Shown one piece after another: positions 33,542 through 43,368 of a stretch of 64,000 nucleotides of DNA. Both the position numbers and the translations under genes were made by a program. Source of the stretch: Neolewinella agarilytica (GTDB lineage Bacteria > Bacteroidota > Bacteroidia > Chitinophagales > Saprospiraceae); the NCBI RefSeq assembly GCF_900110645.1, contig NZ_FOFB01000023.1, forward strand, positions 1-64,000, in the 5' to 3' direction. Within the stretch, counting starts at the first letter, position 1; each line of letters begins with the position of its first letter. The notes under the pieces were generated by a model. That model was given only the letters and a program-made list of their open reading frames with translations. It searched no databases and was not told the DNA's origin.

Positions 33542-36343
33542 ATGAAACTATCTCTCTGTTTTGCCACCCTCGTGTGTGTCTTGTTTTGTGGAACGCTATG
33601 TGCCCAGGTAACCCTGAAGGGTAAAATTCTGGACGGTACAAACGGCGATGAACTAATCGGCGCAAGCGTTTTAGCCAAAGGAACAACAACGGGTACCGTT
33701 ACCGATATTGACGGTAGCTGGGAACTAACGGTTACTGGCTTGCCAACGATTCTGCAGTTCTCTTACATTGGCTATTCCCCTATGGAAGTAGAGGTTACTT
33801 CTTTGGATCAGGACCTGAACATTCGCCTCGGAGACAATGCCATCACCACGGATGTTATTGAGGTTAAGGGGCAACGCATAAGCGATAAACAGCGGCAAGC
33901 AGCACTTACGGTGGAAACACTGGACGCTATTGCCATTAAAGAAACGCCAGCCGCTAACTTTTACGATGGTCTGGGTAGCCTGAAGGACGTTGACCTCACG
34001 GCCGCCAGCCTTGGGTTCAAGATTGTCAATACCCGCGGCTTTAACTCTACTAACCCTGTGCGCTCCCTCCAGATCATTGATGGGGTAGACAACCAGAGTC
34101 CCGGCCTCAACTTCTCCCTCGGAAACTTCCTCGGAGCCTCCGAACTGGACGTAAACCGCGTAAACCTGGTAGTGGGAGCTTCCTCTGCTTTTTACGGCCC
34201 GAACGCCTTCAACGGTGTTATTGCCATTGAAACCAAGGACCCTTTCCTGCAGAAAGGTCTGTCCGCACAAATTAAAGTTGCCGAGCGTAACCTGATTGAA
34301 GGCGGTTTCCGCTGGGCCGATGCCCTGAAAAATAAGGACGGTAACGAGTGGTTCGCCTATAAGCTCAACGCCTTCGGCTTCCGGGCTGATGACTGGGTAG
34401 CTGACAACTATGACCAGGTCTTCGATACCGAAGTGCCGGCTACTAACCCCGGTGGGTTCGATGCCGTTAACCGCTATGGTGATGAAGCCAGCAGCTCTAC
34501 TGATTTTGGCTTCCTCCGCACGCGGCCGGGCCTGGGGCATATCTTCCGTGGCGGCTTTAATGAAATCGACCTGGTGGATTATGACTCTCAAAACCTGAAG
34601 TTTGGGGCCGCTTTCCACTTCCGCTTGCAACCAGAGAAAACACTGGAAAGCACGGAGCTTCTGCTCACCTCTAATTACAGTACGGGAACTACGGTATATC
34701 AGGGAGACAACCGCTTCAGCCTGCGGGACATTCAGTTCTTCCAGCATCGGGTAGAGCTTCGCAAGCGGGACAACTTTTTCCTCCGCGCTTACGTCACCCA
34801 CGAAGACGCGGGTAACAGCTATGACCCTTACTTCACGGCCATCAAGCTGCAGGAAGCCGCTAAAAGTGATGGTGCCTGGGCTGGTGACTACTCTGCTTAC
34901 TGGCAATCGGTGGTTACTCCCCAGATTCGTAACCTAGAAGGATGGCCCAGCTGTTTCCCCGGAGACTGTACCCTCGCCGAACAGGACGCCCTGCAACGGG
35001 ACTTCCTGGCCATGCCCCAAAACGCCGTTTTATTACAGGAGTTCCACAACGATGCCCGCCAGGCTGCAAGCCTGGAGCGGGGCATTAATAGTCAGGACGA
35101 GTTCGTTGTAGGAACGGACCGTTTCAACCGGGCCTTCGATAGTATCACCTCAACGCTGGCTAATGAAGGCGGTACCCGCTTTTTTGACCGCTCTGCCTTG
35201 TACCACCTGCATGGTGAGAAGAAGTTCGACAACGTTTGGACCCCCAATGAAGACAGCCGTCTGGAAGTAACCGTCGGTGCTAACGGGCGCTTGTTTACGC
35301 CCGATTCCCGCGGCACCCTCCTGCTGGATACCATGGGACGCAATATCGACACCTGGGAAGTAGGTGCTTACGGTGGAGGTACGCTTCACCTCAATAACAG
35401 ATATAAAGTCAGTGCCAGCTTGCGGGCCGATAAGAACCAAAACTTTAACCTGCTCTTTAGCCCGGCAGCAAGTTTCGTGTTTACCCCTAACCCCAGCACA
35501 ACTGCGCGGGTGTCTTTCAGTTCTGCCATCCGTAACCCTACCCTGAATGATCAATACCTGTTCTACAATGTAGGCCGGGCGATCCTGTTGGGTAATATTG
35601 ATGGTGTTAGTGGGCTGACGACCGTTGAAAGTGTAAGAGATTTCTCTAATTCCGGAAACTCAGATGACCTGGTTTTCTTCGATGTTGACCCCATTCAGCC
35701 AGAACAGGTCCGGACACTGGAAGTCGGTTACCGCTCTACGGTTTTTGAGAAGCTTTATCTTGATGCTACTTACTACTACAGCTTCTACCAGGACTTTATT
35801 GGCTTCAACCTTGGGGTAGATCTTGGCTTCGTTAATTCGCAGATTACGAGCGCTCAGGCTTACCGGGTTGCGGCTAACGCTACGGATCGGGTAACTACCC
35901 AGGGCTTCAGCCTTGGTGCAAACTACTATTTCGCGCGCTACTTCTCCTTAAACGGAAACTACAGCTGGAACACGCTGAATACGGCTACGGATGACCCCAT
36001 TATCCCTGCCTTCAACACCCCTGAGCACAAGTACAACGTTGGCCTGAGTGGCCGGGATGTACCCTTCAGCTTACTCGGAGATGCCGTTAGCGAGTTCGGT
36101 TTCAGCATCGCCTACAAATGGGTCGACGGCTTCATCTTTGAGGGCTCCCCGCAGTTCACGGGCTTTATTGAAAGCTATGGCCTGCTGGATGCACAGGTGA
36201 ACTTCGAAATTCCTAAGATTAACACGGTTATTAAGATTGGCGCTTCGAACATTCTTGATAACCAGGTATTCCAAGTATACGGCGGGCCACAGATTGGCCG
36301 CCTTGCTTACTTATCCGCTACCTATAACTGGAAGCGGAAATAA
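33542..36343 (+). CDS. TonB-dependent outer-membrane receptor with carboxypeptidase-like domain
   Basis: A 933-residue outer-membrane importer driven by TonB. From the ATG at 33542 a signal peptide (LCFATLVCVLFCGTLCAQ) is followed by a CarboxypepD_reg-like beta sandwich (GKILDGTNGDELIGASVLAKGTT ... QFSYIGYSPMEVEV, about 20-95). The plug domain comes next (IKETPAANFYDGLGSLKDVDL, IVNTRGFNSTNPVRSLQIIDGVDNQ, NRVNLVVGASSAFYGPNAFNGVIAIETK). A 22-strand barrel ends at YLSATYNWKRK. It lacks the usual SusC-type length and no SusD gene is nearby. The esterase-fold gene begins 39 bp downstream, so it is probably co-transcribed and may bind the same ligand. An ATG at 33524 is also possible. Confidence 0.92.
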   Translation: MKLSLCFATLVCVLFCGTLCAQVTLKGKILDGTNGDELIGASVLAKGTTTGTVTDIDGSWELTVTGLPTILQFSYIGYSPMEVEVTSLDQDLNIRLGDNAITTDVIEVKGQRISDKQRQAALTVETLDAIAIKETPAANFYDGLGSLKDVDLTAASLGFKIVNTRGFNSTNPVRSLQIIDGVDNQSPGLNFSLGNFLGASELDVNRVNLVVGASSAFYGPNAFNGVIAIETKDPFLQKGLSAQIKVAERNLIEGGFRWADALKNKDGNEWFAYKLNAFGFRADDWVADNYDQVFDTEVPATNPGGFDAVNRYGDEASSSTDFGFLRTRPGLGHIFRGGFNEIDLVDYDSQNLKFGAAFHFRLQPEKTLESTELLLTSNYSTGTTVYQGDNRFSLRDIQFFQHRVELRKRDNFFLRAYVTHEDAGNSYDPYFTAIKLQEAAKSDGAWAGDYSAYWQSVVTPQIRNLEGWPSCFPGDCTLAEQDALQRDFLAMPQNAVLLQEFHNDARQAASLERGINSQDEFVVGTDRFNRAFDSITSTLANEGGTRFFDRSALYHLHGEKKFDNVWTPNEDSRLEVTVGANGRLFTPDSRGTLLLDTMGRNIDTWEVGAYGGGTLHLNNRYKVSASLRADKNQNFNLLFSPAASFVFTPNPSTTARVSFSSAIRNPTLNDQYLFYNVGRAILLGNIDGVSGLTTVESVRDFSNSGNSDDLVFFDVDPIQPEQVRTLEVGYRSTVFEKLYLDATYYYSFYQDFIGFNLGVDLGFVNSQITSAQAYRVAANATDRVTTQGFSLGANYYFARYFSLNGNYSWNTLNTATDDPIIPAFNTPEHKYNVGLSGRDVPFSLLGDAVSEFGFSIAYKWVDGFIFEGSPQFTGFIESYGLLDAQVNFEIPKINTVIKIGASNILDNQVFQVYGGPQIGRLAYLSATYNWKRK

Positions 36344-36382
36344 AATCGATCAGTTTTATCGCTCTAAAAATGACTACGTATT

Positions 36383-38032
36383 ATGATTAAAAAGCTTACT
36401 TCACTTCTAGTGCTGTCGCTTCTCCTGGTGGGAGGGCTGATGGCGCAGACCCGTTACGTTGATAAGGTGTTTTCCGATGTATCCGTTGAGATGGATCTGA
36501 CTTACTCCACCAACATCGATCCGCTGGCCATTTCTCAGGGAGCTACGGGGCCGACTCCACAGCTAATGAATGTCTATCAGCCAGTGGGAGATACGGTGGA
36601 TACCCGCCCGGTGGTAGTGGTTTTCCATACCGGAAACTTTCTTCCTCAGTACTTCAACGGAGGCCCCTACGGTGCTCGTAATGACTCCGCTGTCGTAGAA
36701 ATCACGACTCGCCTGGTAGAACGCGGGTACGTTGGTATTGCAGCCACTTACCGTAAAGGATGGCAGCCAACGGCTGCTGCGGATTCTATCCGTACCGGTA
36801 GCTTGCTCCAGGCAGTATACCGTGCCTCTCAGGATGCTCACGCTATGGCCCGTTTCCTACGGAAAAGCGTAGCGGAAGAGGGCAATCCTTACGGCATTGA
36901 TACCAGCCGGATCGTCTTCTTTGGCATCGGCTCCGGTGGTTACGTTGTGCAGACGCACAATTACCTGGACCGGACCGACGAAATCCTCCAGAACCTGAAT
37001 TTTTACACCCCCTCCGGCATTCCACTGGTAAACGAGAGCGTCAATTCTAACCCACAGGGTACCATCCTGACGATGCAGAACGTACCTAACCACGTAGGGT
37101 ACAGCTCTGAGGTTGCCTTTACCTACAATGTTGGTGGCGCCCTTGGCGATACGCTCTGGATGGATGGAACGAGCAATGAAGCTCCCGCTGCATCACTGCA
37201 CTCTTTATCTGATCCATTTGCCCCCTTTTACGCAGGTACCGTAATTGTACCTACTAACCCTCCCATGCCGGTAGTAGACGTACAAGGTTCTAACCTGGTG
37301 ATGCTACGTGCGAATGCAAGAGGAAATAATGATGTTCTTGCTCCGGCGAATGCATTGTCACTCGATCCCATTTTTGATCCACTGTCCAGTGTTCTTAACC
37401 AAATCACTGCTGGCTATAAAACCGTACAAACGATGTCTCCCATCCAGACCGCTACGGCTGATGTTTTCCAGCTGGGACAAGATAACCTGTGGACGGTTCT
37501 CCGTACCGCTGGTGGCGAAACCGGTGCATCCGGCGCTACGAGTGGCCTTCAGAACTGGTTTGACGAGGCGACGCTACGTGGTACTATCGCGGCAATCAAT
37601 GCTGCTATTCCAGATGCTAACCTGAGTGCGGATGATATCATCAACGGCGAAGACCAGACGAACCCAAACCGGGCAAACCCCACTGCTGCCAAGGCATTCG
37701 TTGACACGATCATGGCTCACTTCATTCCACGTGCTTACTACGCTCTGGATATTGACGCGCTTGTTTCCACCAACGACCTGATCAGCAACCAGTCTATCGG
37801 CCTGGAGGTATTCCCTAACCCCGCCAGCGAAGGTTTCACCGTTCGTACGGAGCAGGGACACCCCATCCGTTCCCTGCGGGTAATGGACATGAACGGTCGC
37901 ATCGTTACTTCCCTGACGGGCATCAATGCTACCTCACGTTTCGTAAACCGGAATAACCTTCCGCGCGGAGCCTATCTCCTCCAGATCCAACTGGACGAAG
38001 GAACGACGGCCCGTAAGCTAATTCTTGAATAA
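36383..38032 (+). CDS. T9SS-secreted alpha/beta-hydrolase-fold protein lacking the nucleophile Ser
   Basis: A 549-residue exported protein. The signal (LLVLSLLLVGGLMAQ) is followed by a carboxylesterase-like core: RPVVVVFHTGNF, RGYVGIAATYRKGW, AVYRASQDAHAMARFLRKS and DTSRIVFFGIGSGGYV. In active relatives the elbow reads G-x-S-x-G; here it is G181-I-G183-S-G-G, so Gly replaces the nucleophile. It may bind rather than cleave, or Ser184 may act from a shifted position. The C-terminus is a type A T9SS sorting domain (VFPNPASEGFTV ... RGAYLLQIQLDEGTTARKLILE), so it should reach the cell surface. It is in operon with the TonB receptor. Confidence 0.8.
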   Translation: MIKKLTSLLVLSLLLVGGLMAQTRYVDKVFSDVSVEMDLTYSTNIDPLAISQGATGPTPQLMNVYQPVGDTVDTRPVVVVFHTGNFLPQYFNGGPYGARNDSAVVEITTRLVERGYVGIAATYRKGWQPTAAADSIRTGSLLQAVYRASQDAHAMARFLRKSVAEEGNPYGIDTSRIVFFGIGSGGYVVQTHNYLDRTDEILQNLNFYTPSGIPLVNESVNSNPQGTILTMQNVPNHVGYSSEVAFTYNVGGALGDTLWMDGTSNEAPAASLHSLSDPFAPFYAGTVIVPTNPPMPVVDVQGSNLVMLRANARGNNDVLAPANALSLDPIFDPLSSVLNQITAGYKTVQTMSPIQTATADVFQLGQDNLWTVLRTAGGETGASGATSGLQNWFDEATLRGTIAAINAAIPDANLSADDIINGEDQTNPNRANPTAAKAFVDTIMAHFIPRAYYALDIDALVSTNDLISNQSIGLEVFPNPASEGFTVRTEQGHPIRSLRVMDMNGRIVTSLTGINATSRFVNRNNLPRGAYLLQIQLDEGTTARKLILE

Positions 38033-38060
38033 GGAATGTAGCGGTTGACCGCTTTCGATA

Positions 38061-38102
38061 AAAAGCCTCCACTGTCCTTTTCCGGATGGTGGAGGCTTTT
38101 TT
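38061..38102 (+). terminator. Strong rho-independent terminator
   Basis: AAAAGCCTCCAC (38061-38072) pairs perfectly with GTGGAGGCTTTT (38089-38100), followed by more T. It lies 29 bp after the stop codon and closes the TonB receptor operon. Confidence 0.9.
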
Positions 38103-38125
38103 AATGTCCGGAAACCCAAAATTTT

Positions 38126-38145
38126 GGGGCGCTGACGCGGGTGCA
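38126..38145 (+). repeat. R1 dispersed repeat, copy 13
   Basis: Solo plus-orientation copy (GGGCGCTGACGCGGGTGCAG core) in the convergent gap after the terminator. It is one of two consecutive plus copies, the only break found in the alternation. Confidence 0.7.
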
Positions 38146-38205
38146 GTGATCGCTCTTAGATAGCAATGGAATCTATCACTGCGTGCTATTCGATCAGGAT
38201 GCTGC

Positions 38206-40623
38206 TTAGTCTTCTACCTCTACACTGTCTTCCTCAATGTTAACCTTAAAGCGTAGCGCCCTTAACCCATTAACGGATTGTAATGGATCGAGCACCCATT
38301 CTTCGATTTCTCCATCAACGTAACCTGCCTGCTGGAGATAGTCAAGGTAGTCCATGTACTCGTCCCGGTCCCGGTCATTAAGGTAAACAATGCTGATCTG
38401 ATTAGCCAGCGTCAACCGTTCGGCTCCCTGCCGGATGGTGGCTTTGTCAATGCGCTTTTTGAGAATCTCGTAACGGACGTTATAGTCGCCATCTACATCA
38501 AAGCGCTTTTCGTCCATCCGGAACTTGATGTCCAGCGGAGAAGTATAGGCAAAAATCAGCTGAGCAGTACGCAGCGGCATGGGTAGCTCTTTACTGGTCT
38601 GATTGACCAGCCTGGTAGCTTTGCACATGTCAATGAGCTGAGAGAGGCGGAGGTTCTTTAAATGGACGTCGCTAAACTCTCTGTCTTTGACGAGGCTCTG
38701 GCCAGCGTAGATCTCATATTCCACCCCGTCCGTCTTGTATTTTTCGTAGTAGTGTGGCATAGTGGCCTGGGAGGCCTGGTCGCGCTCAGAGAAAAATTTG
38801 CTCAGTACCCGGTTGAGTTTTTGTACGCTCTGCTCATAGTCTCGCCGGACCCGGTAGAAAAGACCGAGGTCGGGGTCCAGGCGCATAAAGTAATTGTCGG
38901 CCAGCTCCTTTAGCTCAGCATTCTGATTACCTAATTGACTCACCAGCGGGGTGATGTGCTTATGTACCAGCTCTCCGAAACTTATCTCATGGCTGTTGTC
39001 GAAGGTGTCTACCTCCGTCGCCAGATAGTTGTCAATGCGCATGATCACTTGCTGGATAAGTGGAAAGTCTACCAGGTCCAGCGCTCTCACGAGGAAAAAA
39101 CGCCCCGCTCGCATGTTGTCAAACAAGTCCTGATAGATCGCCGCATTCCGTAGTTTACTACTGCCAACGATATCCGCCTGTCCGTAAAGTGGGTAGACCT
39201 CTTTGAAGGCGATTACCTCGGGCTGATCCTGTATGCCTTCTTCCTGTCGCTGCAGAATGTCGAAGGCCGCTTCCGTAAATTTCCACTCAATGCTTGGGTG
39301 CAGACTGGTGTACTGTTCCCGCATAATGGCCTCAATACGGTTGTCAATGTATTCCCGGCTGCGCTCTACGGCAGTGCGAAACAAACCTCTTATTTCCCGG
39401 AATTTGATCTCCATGAAGGCATTAATGCCGTAGGGAATGGGAGATCCCAGTTCTGCTAAGCCAATCACGTTCTTATTTTGATCCAGCAGAGGAGCAATGA
39501 GAATACTACGAATGCCTCGTTTCACTAGCAGCTTCTCCAACTTGGTGGGGCGCTGAATGGCGGTAAGGTCTTCAACAATCAAAACCTCTCCGGATTGGAA
39601 GGCCTGATCATAAATACTGCCGCGATAAATTTCCTGGGTAAGACGATCAACACTGTCGGACAGGAAGTTGAATCGAATACGGTACTCATGATCTACCGCG
39701 CGGCTGTTCGGGTAATCAACGGCCGCCAGGCCTAACTGTAAGTCTTTATTCTGAAAGTGTACCCGGATGAGATCCGCTAACTCAATGACTTTTTCTACGT
39801 CTAGAATCGCATTCCTGCTGATGAGCCGGTGCTTAAGCTGGCTTAGCGCCTGCTCTTCCGTTACTTCCGTAAGGTCAGATATGTGAAGGCCGTGAAAAGC
39901 AAATTTTTCGGGGGGCAGGAGCTCAAGCCAAAGCGCCGTATCGGAAATGTTATGGAGCAGGCGTTGAATTTGTTTCTTACCCAATTTAGGAACCTCCCCT
40001 TTTGTGATTACCTGAATGAACCTTTCGTCCATCGTTGGCTTGTAAAAACGGCGTAAGCCCGTTTTCAAATCAGGAACAGTTAGCATGGCAGAAGGCTTAA
40101 CGTCAACCTCCACACCATAAATCTGCCGCAAAATCTGACAGCCAACCATTACAACCTGGCGGGACATCACCTCCTCCATTTTATTGCTGAAAGAGAAGCA
40201 GGCGTCTTTCATGTTCATCAGTTCGGCCATAGCCGGACTGACGTAGATAGGGTTAAACTCAAAAGGCTTACTAAAACGGATCAGCTTCGTCTCCCGATCA
40301 GTAGGTGGAACGAGAAAGAGCATGATGAGCTCCATTGTCTCCTTATGTTTCTCTAAGGTAGAGAGAGCTTTTATTGGCGCCCGTAGTTCCGGCGTTTGCT
40401 CAACTCTGCGCATGATCTCCCTGGCAATATACCGGATACCAAAATCCGGAGAGTCCGTGGCTTTTTCGATCCGTTGAAAGATAAGCTCCAGGGATAGCAC
40501 ATTGTCATAAGGAATCTTGAAGGGGTCATCCCCCGAGTCCGAACCGCTAACTTCCTTTCCGGGGAAGTTAATGGGTATGTCTGCCAGGCCGGTAGGCTGG
40601 CCCAGGGTCATTTCAAGCTCCAT
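38206..40623 (-). CDS. Large GAF-domain protein
   Basis: An 805-residue cytoplasmic protein from the ATG at 40623; the frame is open further upstream without an ATG. The only recognised domain is a GAF sensor module in the centre (about 365-520): RIRFNFLSDSVDRLTQEIYRGSIYDQAFQSGEVLIVEDLTAI ... RGIRSILIAPLLDQNKNVIGLAELGSP, with the usual GAF strand and helix order. The flanks are long helical regions (FREIRGLFRTAVERSREYIDNRIEAIMREQY). There is no kinase, GGDEF or response-regulator domain. Its ligand and output are unknown; Bacteroidota have similar stand-alone GAF proteins. Monocistronic, minus strand. Confidence 0.75.
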   Translation of the reverse strand: MELEMTLGQPTGLADIPINFPGKEVSGSDSGDDPFKIPYDNVLSLELIFQRIEKATDSPDFGIRYIAREIMRRVEQTPELRAPIKALSTLEKHKETMELIMLFLVPPTDRETKLIRFSKPFEFNPIYVSPAMAELMNMKDACFSFSNKMEEVMSRQVVMVGCQILRQIYGVEVDVKPSAMLTVPDLKTGLRRFYKPTMDERFIQVITKGEVPKLGKKQIQRLLHNISDTALWLELLPPEKFAFHGLHISDLTEVTEEQALSQLKHRLISRNAILDVEKVIELADLIRVHFQNKDLQLGLAAVDYPNSRAVDHEYRIRFNFLSDSVDRLTQEIYRGSIYDQAFQSGEVLIVEDLTAIQRPTKLEKLLVKRGIRSILIAPLLDQNKNVIGLAELGSPIPYGINAFMEIKFREIRGLFRTAVERSREYIDNRIEAIMREQYTSLHPSIEWKFTEAAFDILQRQEEGIQDQPEVIAFKEVYPLYGQADIVGSSKLRNAAIYQDLFDNMRAGRFFLVRALDLVDFPLIQQVIMRIDNYLATEVDTFDNSHEISFGELVHKHITPLVSQLGNQNAELKELADNYFMRLDPDLGLFYRVRRDYEQSVQKLNRVLSKFFSERDQASQATMPHYYEKYKTDGVEYEIYAGQSLVKDREFSDVHLKNLRLSQLIDMCKATRLVNQTSKELPMPLRTAQLIFAYTSPLDIKFRMDEKRFDVDGDYNVRYEILKKRIDKATIRQGAERLTLANQISIVYLNDRDRDEYMDYLDYLQQAGYVDGEIEEWVLDPLQSVNGLRALRFKVNIEEDSVEVED

Positions 40624-40979
40624 GTTGAGTAAACGTCTTGATACATAAAAAGGATGGCAAAGGCTGTATTGAGGCTCACGGCAAAAGTATTTTCTTTCGC
40701 ACTCCGGGATGGAGGCTATCTTACCCACTTCTGCGCGGAAAACAACCGTTGTTGTATTTGTGACGTCCGAATACTCAACTGGTTGCTTTCGGCGGGTCGG
40801 CGGATAAATGGCTTGTTCCCCTCTGTTATCCCTGTGTGGAATGACCTCAGGTCTTCGCCTGTCGCCTTTACTGACCAACCAACTTTAGCAGATGCGTGGG
40901 CCTTAAACGAAAGCAGCACCCAAAGCCCGAAGGCTCTGCGTGCTGCTATCATGGTGTGCTTTCCTGTTTGGAAGGCTGC
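40624..40979. other. Upstream region of the GAF gene, no gene
   Basis: A 356-bp stretch between pgk and the GAF gene. It contains the pgk terminator at its right end and otherwise no palindrome or ORF of note; the GAF reading frame stays open to 40878 but only from a TTG. Confidence 0.5.
40912..40947 (-). terminator. Terminator of pgk
   Basis: AGCAGCAC (40912-40919) pairs with GTGCTGCT (40940-40947), with an inner AGCC/GGCT stem and a tetraloop. On the minus strand the stem is followed by TTTCGTTT. It lies 33 bp beyond the pgk stop. Confidence 0.75.
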
Positions 40980-42194
40980 CTATCCCTGGATGGCTTTTAT
41001 CCCAGGAAGAACTTTACCTTCAAGAAGTTCGAGCATCGCGCCACCTCCGGTAGAAACGAAGCTAACTTTACTGGCAAGGCCAGCCTGGTTAATGGCCGAT
41101 ACGGAGTCACCTCCACCAATCAGGCTGTAGGCGTTATTTTCCTGGGTAGCTTTGGCTACGGCGTTCGCAATGGCGTTGGTGCCAATGGCAAAGTTGCTCA
41201 TCTCAAAAACGCCCATCGGGCCGTTCCAGAGGATTGATTTGCTGTCGGCTATCACCTCGCTAAAGTTAAGAATGGACTGCGGGCCAATGTCTAAGCCTTC
41301 CCATTCGTCTCCTATTTCACCGGCAGCAACAACGTCACTGGGTGTTTCATTAGCGAAGTCCTTCCCGACTTTGGTGTCTACGGGGAGGTAAATATTCGTG
41401 TTGTTGGCTTTCGCTTTTTCAAGTAGTTCAAGGGCTTTGTCTGTCTTGTCCCGTTCTACCAGCGATTTACCAACCTTACCACCCTGGGCCAGGCTAAAGG
41501 TATAGGCCATGGCTCCGCCAATGATGATATTGTCAGCAAAGTCCAGCAGTTTCTCCAGCAGTAAGATCTTATCACTCACCTTCGCGCCACCAACGATGGC
41601 CGTAACGGGGTGCTCAGGGCTGTTCAGCAGCTTTTCTGCGCCCGCCAGCTCTGATTCGATCAGGAAACCGAATGACTTGGCCTCAGCGTCAAAAAAACGG
41701 GCTACGGTAGCCGTCGAGGCATGTTCCCGGTGAGCAGCACCGAAAGCATCGTTGACGTATACATCGGCCAGTGCGGCCATCGCCTTAGCCAGGTCTTCGT
41801 CGCCCTTCTCTTCCCCGGCATAGAAGCGGGTGTTCTCGAGCAGTAAAATCTGCCCGGACTCCAGGGCCGCAACGGCTGCTTTGGCTTCTTCTCCAATGGT
41901 GTCCGCTACGAAATTAACCTGGCAGCCGACGTGGTCCTCCAGCGTTTGCACCACGGGGGCGAGGCTGAAGGCCTCTTTATTAATCGTCCCGTCCTCATTC
42001 TTTTTCTTCTGCGGACGTCCCAGGTGAGACATCAGGATGACGGCAGCTCCCTGCTCCAGCAGGTATTGGATGGTAGGTACTGCCTTTACAATACGGGTGT
42101 CGTCCGTAATTTTTTTATCGCCGTCCAGCGGCACGTTGAAATCTACGCGAACGAGAACTTTCTTACCGGATAAGTCGAGGTCTTTGAGAGACAT
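40980..42194 (-). CDS. pgk: Phosphoglycerate kinase
   Basis: Converts 1,3-bisphosphoglycerate and ADP to 3-phosphoglycerate and ATP in glycolysis, or the reverse. The 404-residue cytoplasmic enzyme starts at MSLKDLDLSGKKVLVRVDFNVPLDG, the family's substrate-binding signature. The basic-patch residues lie in HLGRPQKK, the hinge is intact, and the nucleotide-binding end (LWNGPMGVFEM, GGGDSVSAINQAGLASKVSFVSTGGGAMLELLEGKVLPGI) is complete. The 19 extra codons upstream of the ATG at 42194 are ignored. It follows gap on the same strand after a hairpin. Secure. Confidence 0.98.
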   Translation of the reverse strand: MSLKDLDLSGKKVLVRVDFNVPLDGDKKITDDTRIVKAVPTIQYLLEQGAAVILMSHLGRPQKKKNEDGTINKEAFSLAPVVQTLEDHVGCQVNFVADTIGEEAKAAVAALESGQILLLENTRFYAGEEKGDEDLAKAMAALADVYVNDAFGAAHREHASTATVARFFDAEAKSFGFLIESELAGAEKLLNSPEHPVTAIVGGAKVSDKILLLEKLLDFADNIIIGGAMAYTFSLAQGGKVGKSLVERDKTDKALELLEKAKANNTNIYLPVDTKVGKDFANETPSDVVAAGEIGDEWEGLDIGPQSILNFSEVIADSKSILWNGPMGVFEMSNFAIGTNAIANAVAKATQENNAYSLIGGGDSVSAINQAGLASKVSFVSTGGGAMLELLEGKVLPGIKAIQG

Positions 42195-42237
42195 AAGTAA
42201 AGGGGATAAGGGAAGGAAAGGATAAGGGAGAATAAAA

Positions 42238-42275
42238 GAGTAAGGGAGCAAAGGAGAAACGTTTCTCCCTTACTC
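42238..42275 (-). terminator. Hairpin between gap and pgk
   Basis: GAGTAAGGGAG (42238-42248) pairs with CTCCCTTACTC (42265-42275), 11 bp perfect. On the minus strand it is followed by TTTTATT, 23 bp after the gap stop codon, so gap can terminate before pgk. An alternative palindrome GAGAAACGTTTCTC lies inside. Confidence 0.8.
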
Positions 42276-42298
42276 CCTTTCTCAGCTTTAAACCTTTA

Positions 42299-43291
42299 TT
42301 ACATCGCAGCAATGCGCTCACACAGGTCAGCAAGGCGGGCAGAGTAACCAGCTTCGTTGTCGTACCAGCTAACTACTTTGACGAGCTTACCAATCACCTT
42401 GGTCTGTCCTTCGTCGTAAAGGCTGGAGTACTTGCTGCCAACGATGTCAGAGCTTACGTAGGGATCCGTTACGTAGGCAAGGATACCTTTCATCGGACCT
42501 TCAGCGGCGGCTTTGTAAGCAGCGTTGATTTCTTCCAGGCTTGCTTCCTTCTTCAGGGTAACACAAAGGTCAGTGAGGGAGCCGGTAGGTACGGGAACAC
42601 GCATGGCTCCACCATCGAGCTTACCATTGAGGTGCGGGAGTACGAGACCAACGGCCTTTGCCGCACCGGTGCTGGTAGGGATGATGTTGATGGCTGCAGC
42701 GCGGGCGCGGCGCAGGTCCTTATGTGGGCCGTCCTGAATGTTCTGGTCAGCAGTGTAGGCGTGCACGGTGGTAATCAGGCCCTGCTCAACACCAAAGGCG
42801 TCGTCAAGAACTTTTACCAGCGGAGCCAGACAGTTGGTGGTACAGCTGGCGTTGGAGTATACGTCAGTACTGGCGTTCAGTACTTCTTCGTTTACGCCGA
42901 GTACCACAGTAGCAACGTCTCCCTTACCTGCCGGAGCAGAAATGAGAACCTTCTTACAGCCAGCAGCAATGTGCAGGCGGGCTTTGTCCTCATCACGGAA
43001 ACGACCAGTACATTCCAGTACTACGTCGACCTTAAGGTCTGCCCATGGCAGCTTACTGGGGTCAGGCTGGCTCAGCGCGTCGATCTTCTTTCCATCAATG
43101 TAGATGTAGTCATCATCAGCACTTACCTCTCCGGCGTAATTACCCTGTACGCTGTCGTACCTAAATAGGTGAGCGAGGGTCGCGTTGTCCGTCAAATCAT
43201 TAACAGCTACTACGTCGAGGCCTTTCTCAAGCAGGTTACGAAGGGTAATTCGTCCGATGCGGCCGAAGCCATTGATTGCAATTCTTGCCAT
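42299..43291 (-). CDS. gap: Type I glyceraldehyde-3-phosphate dehydrogenase
   Basis: Oxidises and phosphorylates glyceraldehyde-3-phosphate using NAD. The 330-residue enzyme starts MARIAINGFGRIGR (NAD-binding loop). The nucleophile is Cys150 in SNASCTTNCLAP, activated by His177 (TTVHAYT). ND at 31-32 fits a preference for NAD, because the ribose-binding Asp is kept. The C-terminal KVVSWYDNEAGYSARL is standard. R1 copy 14 lies about 60 bp upstream. First gene of the gap-pgk pair. Confidence 0.98.
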   Translation of the reverse strand: MARIAINGFGRIGRITLRNLLEKGLDVVAVNDLTDNATLAHLFRYDSVQGNYAGEVSADDDYIYIDGKKIDALSQPDPSKLPWADLKVDVVLECTGRFRDEDKARLHIAAGCKKVLISAPAGKGDVATVVLGVNEEVLNASTDVYSNASCTTNCLAPLVKVLDDAFGVEQGLITTVHAYTADQNIQDGPHKDLRRARAAAINIIPTSTGAAKAVGLVLPHLNGKLDGGAMRVPVPTGSLTDLCVTLKKEASLEEINAAYKAAAEGPMKGILAYVTDPYVSSDIVGSKYSSLYDEGQTKVIGKLVKVVSWYDNEAGYSARLADLCERIAAM

Positions 43292-43349
43292 TTCTTGGGG
43301 GGAATTTTGTCTTAATGCGAGTTAAGGATGCAACTGTGCTTGGCATTTT

Positions 43350-43368
43350 GGGCGCAAACGCGGGTGCA
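43350..43368 (+). repeat. R1 dispersed repeat, copy 14
   Basis: Plus-orientation copy with core GGGCGCAAACGCGGGTGCAG, upstream of gap. The GCAAACGC centre is also found at copy 21. Confidence 0.7.

Noticed and set aside
40624-40878. 85-residue N-terminal extension of the GAF protein
   Set aside because: The only far-upstream start is TTG, and the ATG at 40623 gives a natural N-terminus.
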